Source: Cuniculiplasma divulgatum (GTDB lineage Archaea; Thermoplasmatota; Thermoplasmata; Thermoplasmatales; Thermoplasmataceae). From it: a stretch of DNA of 64,000 bases. Positions within the stretch are counted from its first letter, which is position 1; each line of letters begins with the position of its first letter. The notes under the pieces are model-generated. The model was given only the letters and a program-made list of their open reading frames with translations. It did no database searches and was not told the origin of the DNA. Below, in pieces: positions 51,167 to 59,811 of this stretch. Location of the stretch: contig CP133595.1 in NCBI GenBank assembly GCA_031200235.1, positions 1,574,877 to 1,638,876 of the forward strand, in the 5' to 3' direction. A program made the translations under genes and the position numbers.

Positions 51167-52941
51167 TAACATCGTCTGTTTCTTCACAGTCCGGCGGCAA
51201 TTTCTGGGCCAATTTTTTCGTCACAAACCGCTATGTTTCAGGCTCTTTCATAATTATCATCTACATCCTTCTGGCCACAGTACTTGCTTACCTGCTTTCC
51301 GGTTACATAGCAAAAATCTACAAGGGAGAACCCACGGCCATGGACCGCATAAGCGGTCCGGTAGTCAGGGCATTTGAGAGATTCCTGGGCGAGGATGCCA
51401 AGAAGCAGATGGAATTCAGGGAATATTTTACGTCCATCCTGGTCTTCTCTCTGTTTCTGGGGGCAATAGGTTTTGCAGTAATTTATTTCCAGCATGATCT
51501 TCCGTTTTCTTTTTCCAACAACCACATGACGCCGAGTCTCATATTCAACACTGTCTCCAGTTTTCTCACAAACACCAATCTCCAGCACTACTCCAATCCC
51601 TTTGATCTCAGTTATTTCAGCACCACTTTTGTAATCACCGGCTTCATGTTCATATCCGCAGGTATTGGGTTTGCAGCTTCCATGGCATTCATAAGGGGAA
51701 TACTCAGTGAAAATGGGAAAATAGGGAATTTTTACCATGATTTTCTTGTGTCTGAATTCTACCTGCTTTTTCCACTTTCTGTTGTGCTCACTTTCATTCT
51801 GGTTCTCTCCGGGATTCCCCAGACAATGACGCCATATCTTACCATAACTCCAGTCCTGAGCCATACTGCATTCAGGCTCCCATTAGGCCCGGTAGCCACT
51901 CTGGAATCCATTAAAACCATAGGGACAAATGGAGGAGGTTTTTATGGCGCAAACGCCGGATTTCCCCTGGGCAACCCTGACTGGTTCACTAACATGGTGG
52001 AGCTTGAGGCCCTGCTCCTGATTCCTCTTGCCTCGATTCTTTCACTGGGAAAAGTTTTCGATAATAAGCGCTTCGCAACAATGCTTTACGGCGTCGTAAT
52101 GATAATTTTTGTCTTTACTTCATTTCTTTCATTCTTTGGCGAAATGTCTGGAATACCTTCAATAACAGCTCTGGGAATGAGTTTCACAGGAAACATGCTT
52201 GGAAAAGAGACTGCCCTTGGCATCTCGCAGAGTACACTCTTCAGTGTTGGCTCTACCATAACCTCCACAGGTGCAGTGAATTCAGCCCTCATTAACTATA
52301 CGCCAGTGGGCATAATGGGGCCGCTTCTTGATCTGCTCATGAACGATCCACTGGGAGGCGTGGGCACTGGAGTACTGAACATATTCATGTATGTGATTTT
52401 CACAGTGTTCATAACTTCGCTTATGGTAGGTAAACTTCCAGAAATAATGAGCCTGAAAATTGGTTCAAGGGAGATAAGGTACTCCACGCTCTCCCTTGTC
52501 ACGCACCCGCTGCTTGTAATAATACCATTCGGAATAACACTGCTTCTGCCACAGTTCATGACCTCCTTCGTCAATACCGGCCCTGACAAAATCACGCAGC
52601 TCCTCTACGAATTTGCCACAGCGGCCTCAAACAACGGGTCAGAAGTGGGTGGATTTGTGACTAATCAGCCATTCTTCAATTACGTGGACGGTATTGTTAT
52701 GCTTCTTGGCCGTTACCTTCTGATGGGTTTCCAGCTCCTCATAGCCCAGTCATTTTCTTATAAGAAACCTAAAGTCCAGGTAGCAAGGACTGTTGATCCC
52801 GGTTCATTCCTTTTCGGCTTCACGCTCTTCTTCGTCATGATTCTTTTGGGCCTGCTCTCTTTCTTTCCAATACTGGCACTTGGCCCTCTCCTTGCCTTCG
52901 CCAAGGCCTTTAATCTCTTCATCTTAGGGGTGATTCCATGA
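51163..52941 (+). CDS. kdpA: K+-transporting ATPase subunit A
   Basis: Potassium-channel-like subunit of the high-affinity Kdp pump. It is 592 residues with about ten helices. Selectivity-loop regions are visible: NTNLQHYSNPFDLSYF, TIGTNGGGFYGANAGFPLG, SVGSTITSTGAVNSALINYT and ATAASNNGSEVGGFV; these form the four pore loops. It overlaps kdpB by 4 nt. Together with KdpB it imports K+ when external K+ is low, which also helps maintain the reversed membrane potential typical of acidophiles. Confidence 0.97.
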   Translation: MITSSVSSQSGGNFWANFFVTNRYVSGSFIIIIYILLATVLAYLLSGYIAKIYKGEPTAMDRISGPVVRAFERFLGEDAKKQMEFREYFTSILVFSLFLGAIGFAVIYFQHDLPFSFSNNHMTPSLIFNTVSSFLTNTNLQHYSNPFDLSYFSTTFVITGFMFISAGIGFAASMAFIRGILSENGKIGNFYHDFLVSEFYLLFPLSVVLTFILVLSGIPQTMTPYLTITPVLSHTAFRLPLGPVATLESIKTIGTNGGGFYGANAGFPLGNPDWFTNMVELEALLLIPLASILSLGKVFDNKRFATMLYGVVMIIFVFTSFLSFFGEMSGIPSITALGMSFTGNMLGKETALGISQSTLFSVGSTITSTGAVNSALINYTPVGIMGPLLDLLMNDPLGGVGTGVLNIFMYVIFTVFITSLMVGKLPEIMSLKIGSREIRYSTLSLVTHPLLVIIPFGITLLLPQFMTSFVNTGPDKITQLLYEFATAASNNGSEVGGFVTNQPFFNYVDGIVMLLGRYLLMGFQLLIAQSFSYKKPKVQVARTVDPGSFLFGFTLFFVMILLGLLSFFPILALGPLLAFAKAFNLFILGVIP

Positions 52942-54929
52942 ACAGGTATGTGGAGATTCTTTATTTCACAATGAGGGACTTCAGGCCAGACAGACTGTTA
53001 CGGAACCCGGTAATGTTCGTCACGGAAGTTGCGTTTGCAGTATCCCTTGTGCTTACTCTGTTCCCAGCACTGGCTGACCTGCCCTCTGGATTTCCATACA
53101 GTGCATTCTATGTCTCCACAACTGTGATGCTGTTTCTGACCATCTTTTTCAGCAATCTTGCAGAGGCATTTTCAGAGGGCAAGAGCAATGCAATAACTGC
53201 ATCTTTAAGAAAGATGAAGACCAATACCATGGCTCATGTTGTAACGGACAGCGGAACGGTAGACCGCCCCTCATCAGAAGTGAAGAAAGGAGATATCATC
53301 GAGGTCTACCAGGATGAGATTATTCCGGTGGATGGGGAAATTATCAGCGGCAGCTGCTATGTGAATGAATCCAATATAACAGGTGAATCCCGGGCTGTCA
53401 TGAAAGTGCAGGGGGACAGCGTAACAGGTTCCACAAGGCTTGTTACAGACAGAGCCACAATTAAGGCAACATCTGATCCGGGAAACAGCTTCATAGACAA
53501 CATGATAAAGCTTATCGGCACAGCAACAAGGCAGAGAACTCCAAATGAGATAGCACTGGCCGTTCTCCTCTCAGGACTCACTCTTGTTTTCCTGATTATT
53601 TCTGCGGTCATATTTCCCATGGCACGCCTTCTTGGCACTACCATAAATATAATCATGCTGCTGGTTCTTTTAATTGCTCTTATGCCAACCACCATAGGGG
53701 CGCTTCTGCCTGCAATAGGAGTATCGGCTATCAACAAGATTTCGGAATTCAACATAATAGCCAAGAGCGGAAGGGCAGTGGAAAATGCAGGCGATATCGA
53801 TACCATAATTCTGGACAAGACAGGCACTGTTACAATCGGCGAGAGAGAGGCAGTGAAGTTCTACCCCAACACTGGCGTGGATTACAACGAATTTGTAAGG
53901 ATGTGTGCAGTTTCATCACTTGAGGATATGACAAAGGAAGGGATTTCAATTGTCAATCTCGCCAGGAAGGAGGGTGTAGATATTACAGCCAGTGACGTTG
54001 GTGAACACGAATTCATTCCATTTTCCGCAGAGACAAAATTCAGCGGAGTGAGGATGGGGGACAGGGAAATACTGAAAGGTTCACTGAAATCACTCAAGGC
54101 AAAGTTTTCCCTGAGCGATACTTTTATCGAGGCCCTCTGCAAGGAAATATCTATGCGTGGAGGCACAGCTATTCCAGTGGTTCAGGATGGAAAATTCACA
54201 GGGGTCATAGAACTGAACGATCTGCTGAAACCCGGCGTTAAAGAAAGGCTGGAATCCATAAAATCCATGAATATCAAGACAATAATGTGCACCGGCGATG
54301 ATGAGGTAACAGCAGAATACATAGCCAGGGAAGCCGGTATTGATGAATTTGTCGCAAATGTTACACCCATGGACAAGTATAATGTTGTAATAGGAGAGAA
54401 AGAAAAGCAGCTCATGGTCGCCATGGTGGGAGATGGCACAAACGATGCACCCGCCCTGGCGAAGGCAGATGTGGGGCTTGCCATGAACAACGGTACGCCT
54501 GCTGCAAAGGAAGCCGCCAATATGGTGGACCTTGACAATGATCCAACGAAGCTGCTTGATGTCATATTCATAGGCAAGCAGATACTGATCACAAGAGGTG
54601 CGCTAACAACATTCAGCATTGCAAATGACATCTCAAAATATTTTGTCATAATCCCTGCAATATTCTTCATATTCCCGAGCCTGGACTACCTGAACCTTCT
54701 TGGCCTTACAAACCCTCTTCTCGCAATAACTTCGGCTTTAATCTTTAATACGGCAATTATTGTGGTACTTATTCCACTGGCAATCAGGGGGGTTCATTTC
54801 GTTCCGTCAGGCATATCAGACCTTCTGAAGCGAAACCTGCTTCTCTACGGGCTTGGCGGCGTAATAGTTCCCTTCATATTCATCAAGCTTATCTACGTTC
54901 TTCTTTCTGTGGCAGGGGTGGTGTGGTAA
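52938..54929 (+). CDS. kdpB: K+-transporting P-type ATPase subunit B
   Basis: ATP-hydrolysing subunit. Phosphorylation motif DKTGTVT has D293; TGES is at 148-151 (the actuator, also where E. coli KdpB is inhibited by phosphoserine); MVGDGTNDAPALAKADVGLAM is the hinge; and IPTTIG-like ALMPTTIGALLPAIG is in the membrane region. Length 663 fits. It is immediately followed by kdpC, 1 nt apart. Confidence 0.97.
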   Translation: MNRYVEILYFTMRDFRPDRLLRNPVMFVTEVAFAVSLVLTLFPALADLPSGFPYSAFYVSTTVMLFLTIFFSNLAEAFSEGKSNAITASLRKMKTNTMAHVVTDSGTVDRPSSEVKKGDIIEVYQDEIIPVDGEIISGSCYVNESNITGESRAVMKVQGDSVTGSTRLVTDRATIKATSDPGNSFIDNMIKLIGTATRQRTPNEIALAVLLSGLTLVFLIISAVIFPMARLLGTTINIIMLLVLLIALMPTTIGALLPAIGVSAINKISEFNIIAKSGRAVENAGDIDTIILDKTGTVTIGEREAVKFYPNTGVDYNEFVRMCAVSSLEDMTKEGISIVNLARKEGVDITASDVGEHEFIPFSAETKFSGVRMGDREILKGSLKSLKAKFSLSDTFIEALCKEISMRGGTAIPVVQDGKFTGVIELNDLLKPGVKERLESIKSMNIKTIMCTGDDEVTAEYIAREAGIDEFVANVTPMDKYNVVIGEKEKQLMVAMVGDGTNDAPALAKADVGLAMNNGTPAAKEAANMVDLDNDPTKLLDVIFIGKQILITRGALTTFSIANDISKYFVIIPAIFFIFPSLDYLNLLGLTNPLLAITSALIFNTAIIVVLIPLAIRGVHFVPSGISDLLKRNLLLYGLGGVIVPFIFIKLIYVLLSVAGVVW

Positions 54930-54930
54930 G

Positions 54931-55572
54931 ATGAATGCAAGGACGATGCTGAGGTCATTCCTGCTTGCGCTCTCCATCATGGCCGTTCTGGGCTTTGCGT
55001 ATCCCACTGCCACAGCGCTCATTACAGAGCATGCCCTTCCATGGCAGTCTTCTGGCTCGCCAATCACCATTAATGGTACGGTATACGGCTCTGAATATCT
55101 TGCCGAGGCGTTCAACTCATCCGTATTCTTCCAGCCCCGTCCATCTGCCATAGGCTACAACCTGTCTCAATCAGGAAGCACTGAGATATCTCCGGACAAT
55201 CCTCAGTTCGTCAATATTACGGAACATTACCTGAAGCAGTTTCTGTCGGAGAATCCCGGGATTAATGTTTCTCAGGTTCCATATGATATGGTCTCCCCAT
55301 CCGCATCCGGCCTGGACCCAAATATTCCTGTGGCCGGCGCTTACGATCAGGTAACCAGGATAGCGCAATCAATAGTGACCCTGGCCTCAAACAGCAGCGA
55401 AAATCTCTCTCTCCGGACAGTGGAAACTTTCCTGAATTACAGCATCAGCCACAATGAAAAGCAGGATTTCCCGTTATTCGGGTCGTATTATGTCAACACC
55501 GTGACCCTCAACTTCCTCATAATCCATTACCTTATGGAGAAGGCCATACTTCCGGAAAATTTCCTGGCGTGA
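54931..55572 (+). CDS. kdpC: K+-transporting ATPase subunit C
   Basis: A 213-residue periplasm-facing accessory subunit with one N-terminal membrane helix (LLALSIMAVLGFAYPTATALI). The conserved SGLDPNIPVAGAYDQVTRIA and FFQPRPSAIGYN segments identify it. It has several N-x-S/T sequons, consistent with an external position, and is somewhat longer than bacterial KdpC (about 190). It is last in kdpFABC; there is no kdpD or kdpE in the window. Confidence 0.95.
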   Translation: MNARTMLRSFLLALSIMAVLGFAYPTATALITEHALPWQSSGSPITINGTVYGSEYLAEAFNSSVFFQPRPSAIGYNLSQSGSTEISPDNPQFVNITEHYLKQFLSENPGINVSQVPYDMVSPSASGLDPNIPVAGAYDQVTRIAQSIVTLASNSSENLSLRTVETFLNYSISHNEKQDFPLFGSYYVNTVTLNFLIIHYLMEKAILPENFLA

Positions 55573-55585
55573 ACGAGAACCAGTA

Positions 55586-56410
55586 TCATTTCTTAACCAC
55601 AATGGTATCCTGGTAAGTTCCCTTTATGATGGCCTTCAGGTCAGAGTTAAAACGCACCTTCCCTCCCGGTGAATCCCTGACTCCCATCACTATAACATCC
55701 GGATTCTGTTCTCTTATGAGATTTGAGACTTCATCAGTGAGGTTGCTGGACATACCAGGTCTCACAACTGTTATGTCACTTCCATACTGTTCAATTGCTT
55801 CCCCAAGCCTGTCCATAAGGGTATTGAAGCCATGGGTCTTCTTCCTGTCAAATTTCCTGAGATCGGCAAGTATTAGCTTGGCATTCAAAGCTTTCTTCAT
55901 GTGAAGTGCAAATGAGACTGCTGCTCTCGTGGTAAGTGTTTCGCACAGCGGCACCAGAATCTTGCCATATGGGTATTTGCTCCCATGCAGGCTGACCACA
56001 GCAGTGGGTATTGTGGAGTTCTTGATCACATAGTCTCCTATTGTGCCGAATATGGATGCTGACAGTACTGATCGTTTGAAGGTTCCCAGAAGAAGGATGT
56101 CATAGGCCCTGCTGCTTACCTCCTCAACTATTCCCTGTTTTACCGATTTTGAGGTCCTTACCTTTGGGATAACCTTGATGTTCTTCTCCTTGCCTTCCTT
56201 GTAAGCGTTGATCACCACAGCAACCTTGTCGCTCCACGTTACTTCCCTCACGTTTTCCTTGACCGTAAGCGCAGTGATCTCGGAAGAGTACTCATGTGCC
56301 AGATCAAATGCAAGGTCCAGAACCGTTCTTGATCTGTCACCCTTTGCCATTGGCACGATTGTCCGGTCGAACTTTAGTAGGTATGATCTTGATGATGAAA
56401 ACATATCCAT
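55586..56410 (-). CDS. Tandem universal-stress-protein (Usp) domain protein
   Basis: A 274-residue protein with two Usp folds: LKFDRTIVPMAKGDRSRTVL to TIPTAVVSL (about 12-140) and YGKILVPLCETLTTRAAVSF to TIVVKK (about 145-274). The second has GVRDSPGGKVRFNSDLKAII, which only partly fits the ATP-binding G-x2-G-x9-G-S/T motif. It converges on kdpC 14 nt away. In many bacteria Usp proteins contact KdpD or ion transporters, so control of the Kdp pump is a reasonable guess. The TATA-like cttatttatg lies 17-25 nt before ATG 56410, and a second ATG at 56404 fits slightly better. Confidence 0.82.
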   Translation of the reverse strand: MDMFSSSRSYLLKFDRTIVPMAKGDRSRTVLDLAFDLAHEYSSEITALTVKENVREVTWSDKVAVVINAYKEGKEKNIKVIPKVRTSKSVKQGIVEEVSSRAYDILLLGTFKRSVLSASIFGTIGDYVIKNSTIPTAVVSLHGSKYPYGKILVPLCETLTTRAAVSFALHMKKALNAKLILADLRKFDRKKTHGFNTLMDRLGEAIEQYGSDITVVRPGMSSNLTDEVSNLIREQNPDVIVMGVRDSPGGKVRFNSDLKAIIKGTYQDTIVVKK

Positions 56411-56596
56411 ATATAATTAGGAAAACATAAATAAGCTTTCCTGATAGTTTTCAACACCGGTTGTGATCATAAATTTTTACCATTACAGCGGATGTACAAA
56501 TTAGTGCATTGGCGTGAGGTCTCTCGTCATGTATGTATTGACAAACCTGTTACATAGTGACATGCTGCCCGGTAACAAACATTTTATAGATGTGTT

Positions 56597-57097
56597 ATGC
56601 TTCGTGTTGCGTTGAAGATAAGGTGCATTTCTGTTAGGAATCATGTACTGGAAGGGATTCCATCCGGCCAGCAACTAGAGACACTGGAAGGGGACCAGAT
56701 TTTCCTCTGTGATTATGATGGTATACTCCATGGGAATTATAATTTCAAGACTTACACCAGAGTTGCCAAATTTTTCGACACGGTGGTATTCAACATGGTG
56801 CAGAAAGAGTATGATCTGGTGGACTCACTTGTCTCCGGAGCCGCCAGGGTTGTAGTGGATCCAGGCATGAAAGATTCAGTGTTGCAAAAGGTGCTTGATA
56901 TCTCACCTGAGACGGTTTTCCCATATGGCAGCCAGGAAAGGGTTGAGCAGTTCCGTGCGTACGGCGGCACAGCATTTCTCTCAACAAGGCAGATAAACGG
57001 CCCTTTCAGTATCTGTTATAATGCTGGGGTGGCAATATCATCTGAAAAATATGTGGATATAGAAAATTTCCCAGAAGATCTTCTCAGGTTTATCTAA
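56597..57097 (+). CDS. Uncharacterised protein, possibly HisA-like half barrel
   Basis: A 166-residue protein I cannot assign with confidence. IFLCDYDGILHGNYNFKTYTRVAKFF, then VVFNMVQKEYDLVDSLVSGAARVVVDPG, looks like the D-x-D-G and (G/S)GA-RV-V pattern of HisA/HisF-type TIM-barrel sequences, and the size would be half to two-thirds of a barrel. The end (GPFSICYNAGVAISSEKYVDIEN) has no phosphate-binding Gly motif. It stands alone, upstream of an MFS transporter. An alternative is a small regulatory relative of proFAR isomerase. Confidence 0.5.
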   Translation: MLRVALKIRCISVRNHVLEGIPSGQQLETLEGDQIFLCDYDGILHGNYNFKTYTRVAKFFDTVVFNMVQKEYDLVDSLVSGAARVVVDPGMKDSVLQKVLDISPETVFPYGSQERVEQFRAYGGTAFLSTRQINGPFSICYNAGVAISSEKYVDIENFPEDLLRFI

Positions 57098-57254
57098 AAA
57101 CTTCGACTTTGAAACATAAAGTTCCTTCTTCAGCAGGCTCTCTATTAAGGAGTGCTGAAGCCATGTAAACCAGATAAACTCTGGAAATCTGGTGAACTTC
57201 TGACGAAATTCGTAGAAATAGATATATATTGAAAAACTGATATAGATTCTGGCC

Positions 57255-58541
57255 ATGGACAGTGCACGTGAAAACGATTCTACCAGCGGCAGCATAAATC
57301 CTTTTGTATCAGCACTTTCCGTGATGAACTTCTTCTTTGCAATGGCAATGAACGTATTTGGCTATACTGTTTTCTACCTGCTGCAGAGTTATCATATACC
57401 CATAATCTTCGGTGGAATTGGTACCACCATAGGCCAGATTATACTTCTCACCATACTTATTCCCCAGGGCAGGGCCATAGATAAGGGTTCATCCTATGAG
57501 CTTATGATCATCGGATCGCTTGTTTACAGTTCTGGGATGATATTGCTTTCACTGCGTTTCATCCCTGGCCTGCTTCAGGCATATGTAATTTCATCAGTAG
57601 TCATAGGCGCAGTACTTGTTACACAGAATACGTACAAATCTTCGCTTGGATCATTTATAGGGAAAGCCTCAAAACTCTCCATACTGGGGAAGCATTATTC
57701 CAGAATCATAATGATGGAGACGGCTGGGGGAACGGTAGCCATGTTTGTTGTGGCTGCAATGAGGGAATTCTCTCACCTGTATGTGGTTTACCTGGTTTCA
57801 GGGGCGATTCTTCTCGCAGTGACCATACTTACATTTTTTGTCCTTTACCCGGAGAGCAGAAAGCTGGCCCTTAAAAGCGAAGCATCCACCCTCAGGCCAA
57901 CATTCCGTGAAAGCCTGATCCTGTTTAGGGAAAAGCGCAGATTCGTGATACCTGTGCTTCTGACAAAGATATTCATGTCAGTGGGCGTTTACGGGATTTC
58001 ATATTTCTTCATACTGAGCGGGGAAAAGATCGGGGTTATTCCGGAATATTCCATTATCCTTCTTGGAATAGGTTTTGCAATATCAATTCCATCTGGGGTT
58101 TACTCGGGCAAATATGTGGACCGCCACCCATCCACTGGCAAGGCATACATAATACTTCTTGGACTCTTTGACATTTTCTTCTACGGTGCAATACTGGTCT
58201 CAATATACCTGAGGAATCCATACATATTCTATGGGTCAATATCCTTTAATGCATTTGGCCCGCTCTTTGTCTCCGGTGCGATGTCATACGAAGTGAAGGT
58301 CATCGGAAAGGAGAACCGGGGGATGTTTTCTGCGCTGCAGAGAACTCTTGTTGGTGTCACCTTCATATTGCTGGGAATACCATTTGCCTATCTCTACTCA
58401 TTTGACTACAGAACCATCTGGATAGTGGTCACTGCCACGGCAATCCTGTCAGTGATTTCTGCTGCCTTCATACCTGGCGCTGGGACACTTGCATCACCTC
58501 AGGCGCAGGAAGCTGTTCCACAGGCTACAGGAGTAAAGTGA
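57255..58541 (+). CDS. MFS transporter
   Basis: A 428-residue protein with 12 predicted helices: FVSALSVMNFFFAMAMNVFGY begins TM1, and PQGRAIDKGSSYELMIIGSL is the loop 2-3 motif A region (D-K-G near the G-x-L-a-D-r-x-G pattern). The central loop (ESRKLALKSEASTLRPTFRE) separates halves, and the second half repeats the pattern (GVYSGKYVDRHPSTGKAYII). It is a drug/metabolite-type exporter or small-molecule permease; substrate unknown. It begins 3' of an AT-rich, TATA-containing spacer (tatatattg near 57222-57230). Confidence 0.85.
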   Translation: MDSARENDSTSGSINPFVSALSVMNFFFAMAMNVFGYTVFYLLQSYHIPIIFGGIGTTIGQIILLTILIPQGRAIDKGSSYELMIIGSLVYSSGMILLSLRFIPGLLQAYVISSVVIGAVLVTQNTYKSSLGSFIGKASKLSILGKHYSRIIMMETAGGTVAMFVVAAMREFSHLYVVYLVSGAILLAVTILTFFVLYPESRKLALKSEASTLRPTFRESLILFREKRRFVIPVLLTKIFMSVGVYGISYFFILSGEKIGVIPEYSIILLGIGFAISIPSGVYSGKYVDRHPSTGKAYIILLGLFDIFFYGAILVSIYLRNPYIFYGSISFNAFGPLFVSGAMSYEVKVIGKENRGMFSALQRTLVGVTFILLGIPFAYLYSFDYRTIWIVVTATAILSVISAAFIPGAGTLASPQAQEAVPQATGVK

Positions 58542-59015
58542 ACTGGTTCCGGCAATCTATGGTGATTTCAATAGGGAATCAATGGACAACAGCACATTGT
58601 TAACTTCACAGGGTTACAAGCTCTAATTTTTACTTTATTCCTGAAGCGGGAGTAGTTTTCGCCAAAATGATATGGAGTTATTGTGGTTTTCCATTCCGAA
58701 AGGCGCATGACTATGTTTTTACTGAATCATCAACACAGACCATATCTCTGTATGCAACCGGGTACAGATTCAACTTGAGATTATGTCATTTAAAAATCAG
58801 CACGGCTCCAGGACAGTCAGTGCCATCAAATATTGTCCCCGCACCTGGATTCTATAGGTTGTGCAGTGGCATGCCACCTGATTTTCCATCATCCTGAGCT
58901 TCAAGTATTATTCTTACTCAGGCGTGCACAGAAACGCGAAGCCTTTGCGGATAGAATAGTTCAGGTACTGTGGTTCCTAGAAAAGATATTAAGGCCGTAT
59001 TGAGTATAATCACTC
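58542..59015. other. Gene-free stretch, nothing recognised
   Basis: About 470 nt between the MFS and SppA genes. The only notable frame (58667-58897 plus, 76 codons) has a composition unlike the neighbours (Ser/Pro/Cys-rich), no family resemblance and no ribosome-binding site. No hairpin, repeat or promoter beyond an AT-rich area near 58970-58995 before sppA was seen. Confidence 0.4.
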
Positions 59016-59771
59016 ATGGCCTTCATAGCAGTTACTGAATTATCCGGCACAATCAACGAGAGAAAACTTTCCGGCCTCATGCCAATACTCGACGCAGTTG
59101 AGAAAAGCTCCAGGGTGCGTGGCCTGTTGATCCATATGAACAGTTCCGGAGGTGAGGCCAATGCTTCGGAAATTCTTTTCAGGAAGGCCCGGGCTATTCG
59201 CGAAAAGAAACCCGTGATTTCATATGTATCCGGAATGTGCGCGTCGGGGGCCTACTGGGTTGCCAGTGCTTCAAACAGAATATATTCAATGGAAACTTCA
59301 TTAGTCGGTTCGATTGGTGTCATAAGTATCACGCCAAATGTCAGGAAGCTTCTGGAAAAAATCGGGATCGATGTTCAGGTAAGCAAGGCCGGTAAGTACA
59401 AGGATCTGTTAAACCCGTTCTCCGAAGCAACCGAAGAAGGGAAGCAGAAAATGTTGCATATAATCGATTCTGCTTACCAGTCTTTCTGGAAGTCGGTTTC
59501 GGCAGAAAGAAAAATACCTGATGATCAGCGCGATGCAATTGCAACAGGGGAGGTCTTTACATCTGAAGATGCCGTGAAACTGGGACTGGTTGATTCCATA
59601 GGCGGTTATACTGAAGCACTTTCAGAGATAAGGAAAATTTCCGGAATTAAAAAGACCAGATTCATAGCGCCAAGGAAGACATTTGTGTCTAGGTTCATAG
59701 GGATGGCTGTGAAAGATGCAGTCCTTGAAACCCTGGATGCATCACTGGGCTACTGCATTTCATTGCAATGA
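59016..59771 (+). CDS. SppA-type serine peptidase (S49), no membrane anchor
   Basis: A 251-residue ClpP/crotonase-fold peptidase. GLLIHMNSSGGEANASEILFRKAR (37-60) is the substrate loop, the catalytic Ser is S77 in SGMCASGAYWVA, and SLVGSIGVISITPNVRKLLEKIGI and the SKAGKYKDLLNPFSEATEEG segment (123-142, with the general-base Lys) follow. SppA normally clips signal peptides in the membrane, but here the N-terminus has no TM helix, so it may be cytosolic or peripheral, as in some archaeal and viral relatives. The M13 peptidase gene ends 40 nt away on the other strand. Confidence 0.9.
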   Translation: MAFIAVTELSGTINERKLSGLMPILDAVEKSSRVRGLLIHMNSSGGEANASEILFRKARAIREKKPVISYVSGMCASGAYWVASASNRIYSMETSLVGSIGVISITPNVRKLLEKIGIDVQVSKAGKYKDLLNPFSEATEEGKQKMLHIIDSAYQSFWKSVSAERKIPDDQRDAIATGEVFTSEDAVKLGLVDSIGGYTEALSEIRKISGIKKTRFIAPRKTFVSRFIGMAVKDAVLETLDASLGYCISLQ

Positions 59772-59811
59772 AGCCAGCATACCACTTTACGGATCCTGCA
59801 GATCAGGTTTT

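Noticed and set aside
58667-58897. A 76-codon plus-strand frame between the MFS and sppA genes
   Set aside because: No ribosome-binding site, no family resemblance, and composition unlike neighbouring genes.
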